Source of the DNA: Pectinophora gossypiella
Lineage: Eukaryota; Arthropoda; Insecta; Lepidoptera; Gelechiidae
Length of the DNA stretch: 64,000 bases
Assembly: GCF_024362695.1 (NCBI RefSeq)
Contig: NC_065422.1
Location: forward strand, 11,965,534-12,029,533
Reading direction: 5' to 3'
The notes under the pieces: model-generated
Told to the model about the DNA's origin: nothing
Seen by the model: the letters and a program-made list of their open reading frames with translations, nothing else
The model's database searches: none
Shown: in pieces, positions 62,730 through 64,000 of the stretch
How the letters are laid out: every line of letters begins with the position of its first letter
Position numbering within the stretch: position 1 is the stretch's first letter
Translations under genes and position numbers: made by a program

Positions 62730-64000
62730 ATCGATGGATATATTTGATATCTTTGAGAGAGAAAACCTGAAGAAGAAAACAGTCAAAAGACTATCAAACC
62801 ATACGGAAGAATAAAACATAGACATTCTTATTAATAAAAACGCGTAACGGTTGTTGCGAAACTGACGTTTATTTTTTACTTGACACATTCAACACATTTA
62901 CAATCCAACTTTAGATGGCGTTAGTAGTAAAAATATAGATTAATTAGATGATAATTTTAACACTTATAACCTAAGGATATTGTATATCCTTAAAATCATT
63001 ATAACATCTTGTATAAGTAATTATTTACATAAAGCAATAAATAAATAAATAAAAATAAAGATATTTAAATTATAAAAAGTATTAAATCCATCTAAAAATG
63101 TTCGTGGGTGGCTAAATCACCCCGAAGCTACAGTAGTTTTATGCGGATGAGACGTTCAACGAAGAGTAAACTATGTTTAAAATATGTAGTGTTACTATGG
63201 TACCAATTTAATAAAGATATTATTGAATTTGACCATTTGTTAACATTCTCTCATATTTTTGTTCTTATTACCTTAACGTACCTTAATCCTATAGCAGGCG
63301 GCATAAAATTTTCCCAGTCTTTTACATATTGTGTTCGTGTGGTTCACCACATAATTATGTAAATAGCCTATACTGTTGATAATTGCAATATAAAAAAAAT
63401 ACCTTTTAAAGAAGGTTATAAAAATATTAATTATTTACTTTTTTAATTAATTTTATATTCATCGATCTCTCTCTTATTGTCGAATTTATTAAACTGAATT
63501 ATAAATATATAAAATATCGTAGAAGCGAATGATATATCTCATCTCATGAAGAGCCCATCTTATAGTAAACAAATGCTAGTTGAAATGTACTCACACCCTA
63601 ACTTACATAAGGGTCAGTGCACGTGTGGTTGGCGTGTGGTGATGAATCGCTGAAAGTTGCCGTCTAATAGACGTGCGGTTATATGCACACTGGTTTATGC
63701 GAAGCCTGCTTTTGATAGTAGTGCAAACTATGTAGGTACATAGTCGTACATACATGCGCATTCCGCCGACGACATTCCGTGGACGGTATACAATATTTCA
63801 TCCCCTTTTTAGCACATTAGGGGATTTTTTTGTGGTCACCCATTCTATGACCTTAACTATTTGGCCGGTCAAATGAGAAACGCTGACAATATTTAATATA
63901 ACAAGCCTCAGTGTTTCCAGTTGACACTGAACCTTGGCACAGGGCGTTGTTTGAGAGGATTTATTACATATTTTAGTATATGCTCTGAATAAAGGAAATT
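62730..64000. other. no gene; small repeat scraps
   Basis: 63121-63160 repeat F (gaagctacagtagttttatg, cggatgagacgtt). 63372-63465 repeat H (pair of 20646-20735). 63836-63854 complement of the 5S-like block (ggtcacccattctatgacc), fused directly to a family E scrap (cttaactatttggccggtca). An 84-codon frame at 63108-63362 is unsupported. Confidence 0.45.

Overview
This window is eukaryotic, AT-rich, gene-poor DNA. It is almost certainly from a moth or butterfly (Lepidoptera): it is packed with repeat families I recognise as lepidopteran. These are tRNA-derived SINEs with intact pol III A/B boxes, a tRNA/5S-rRNA composite SINE, RTE-like LINE 3' ends with (ATGT)n or (GATGAT)n tails, short TTAA-flanked elements and palindromic MITEs. 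The species cannot be fixed from this sequence. I found no complete conventional host gene, no true tRNA or rRNA gene and no CRISPR array. The many short open frames are chance frames or lie in repeats.

Layout. 0-20 kb: degraded SINEs, two adjacent copies of a palindromic MITE (3.0-3.5 kb), a dispersed retroposon here called family E (3.85, 7.1, 9.8, 14.9 kb), and a readable RTE reverse-transcriptase C-terminus (13.85-14.06 kb). 20-34 kb: SINEs, LINE 3' ends, a CpG-rich segment with a possible minus-strand exon (27.0-27.2 kb), an old 2.8-kb TIR element (27.5-30.3 kb), a 949-bp element with perfect 71-bp TIRs and a 44-codon ORF (30.6-31.5 kb), and a 414-bp segment between 16-bp direct repeats (33.6-34.0 kb). 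34-40.4 kb: a TTAA-flanked piggyBac-like element (34.0-35.4 kb), then a LINE RT gene split by about 2.1 kb of nested repeats (large tandem repeat, GT microsatellite, two foldback hairpins). 40-50 kb: several LINE C-terminal remnants, a 460-bp TIR element, a full SINE with 14-bp target duplications, and a 30-bp tandem repeat that is open as 10-residue repeats. 51-55 kb: two adjacent hAT-like elements with 8-bp target duplications, each carrying secondary and tertiary insertions; one retains a broken transposase gene. 55-64 kb: SINEs, the composite 5S/tRNA SINE, and a MITE cut by a LINE tail with a 14-bp target duplication.

There is no pathway here. The sequences act as a community of mobile elements: DNA transposons form platforms into which LINEs and SINEs have inserted, several SINEs share 3' tails with LINEs in the same window, and small non-autonomous elements outnumber possible autonomous sources. 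Points most worth follow-up are the two TIR or TTAA elements carrying short clean ORFs, the SINE/RTE shared tail that includes the RTE stop codon, and the datable nested insertions. SINE-A to SINE-D and families B to K are labels local to this annotation.
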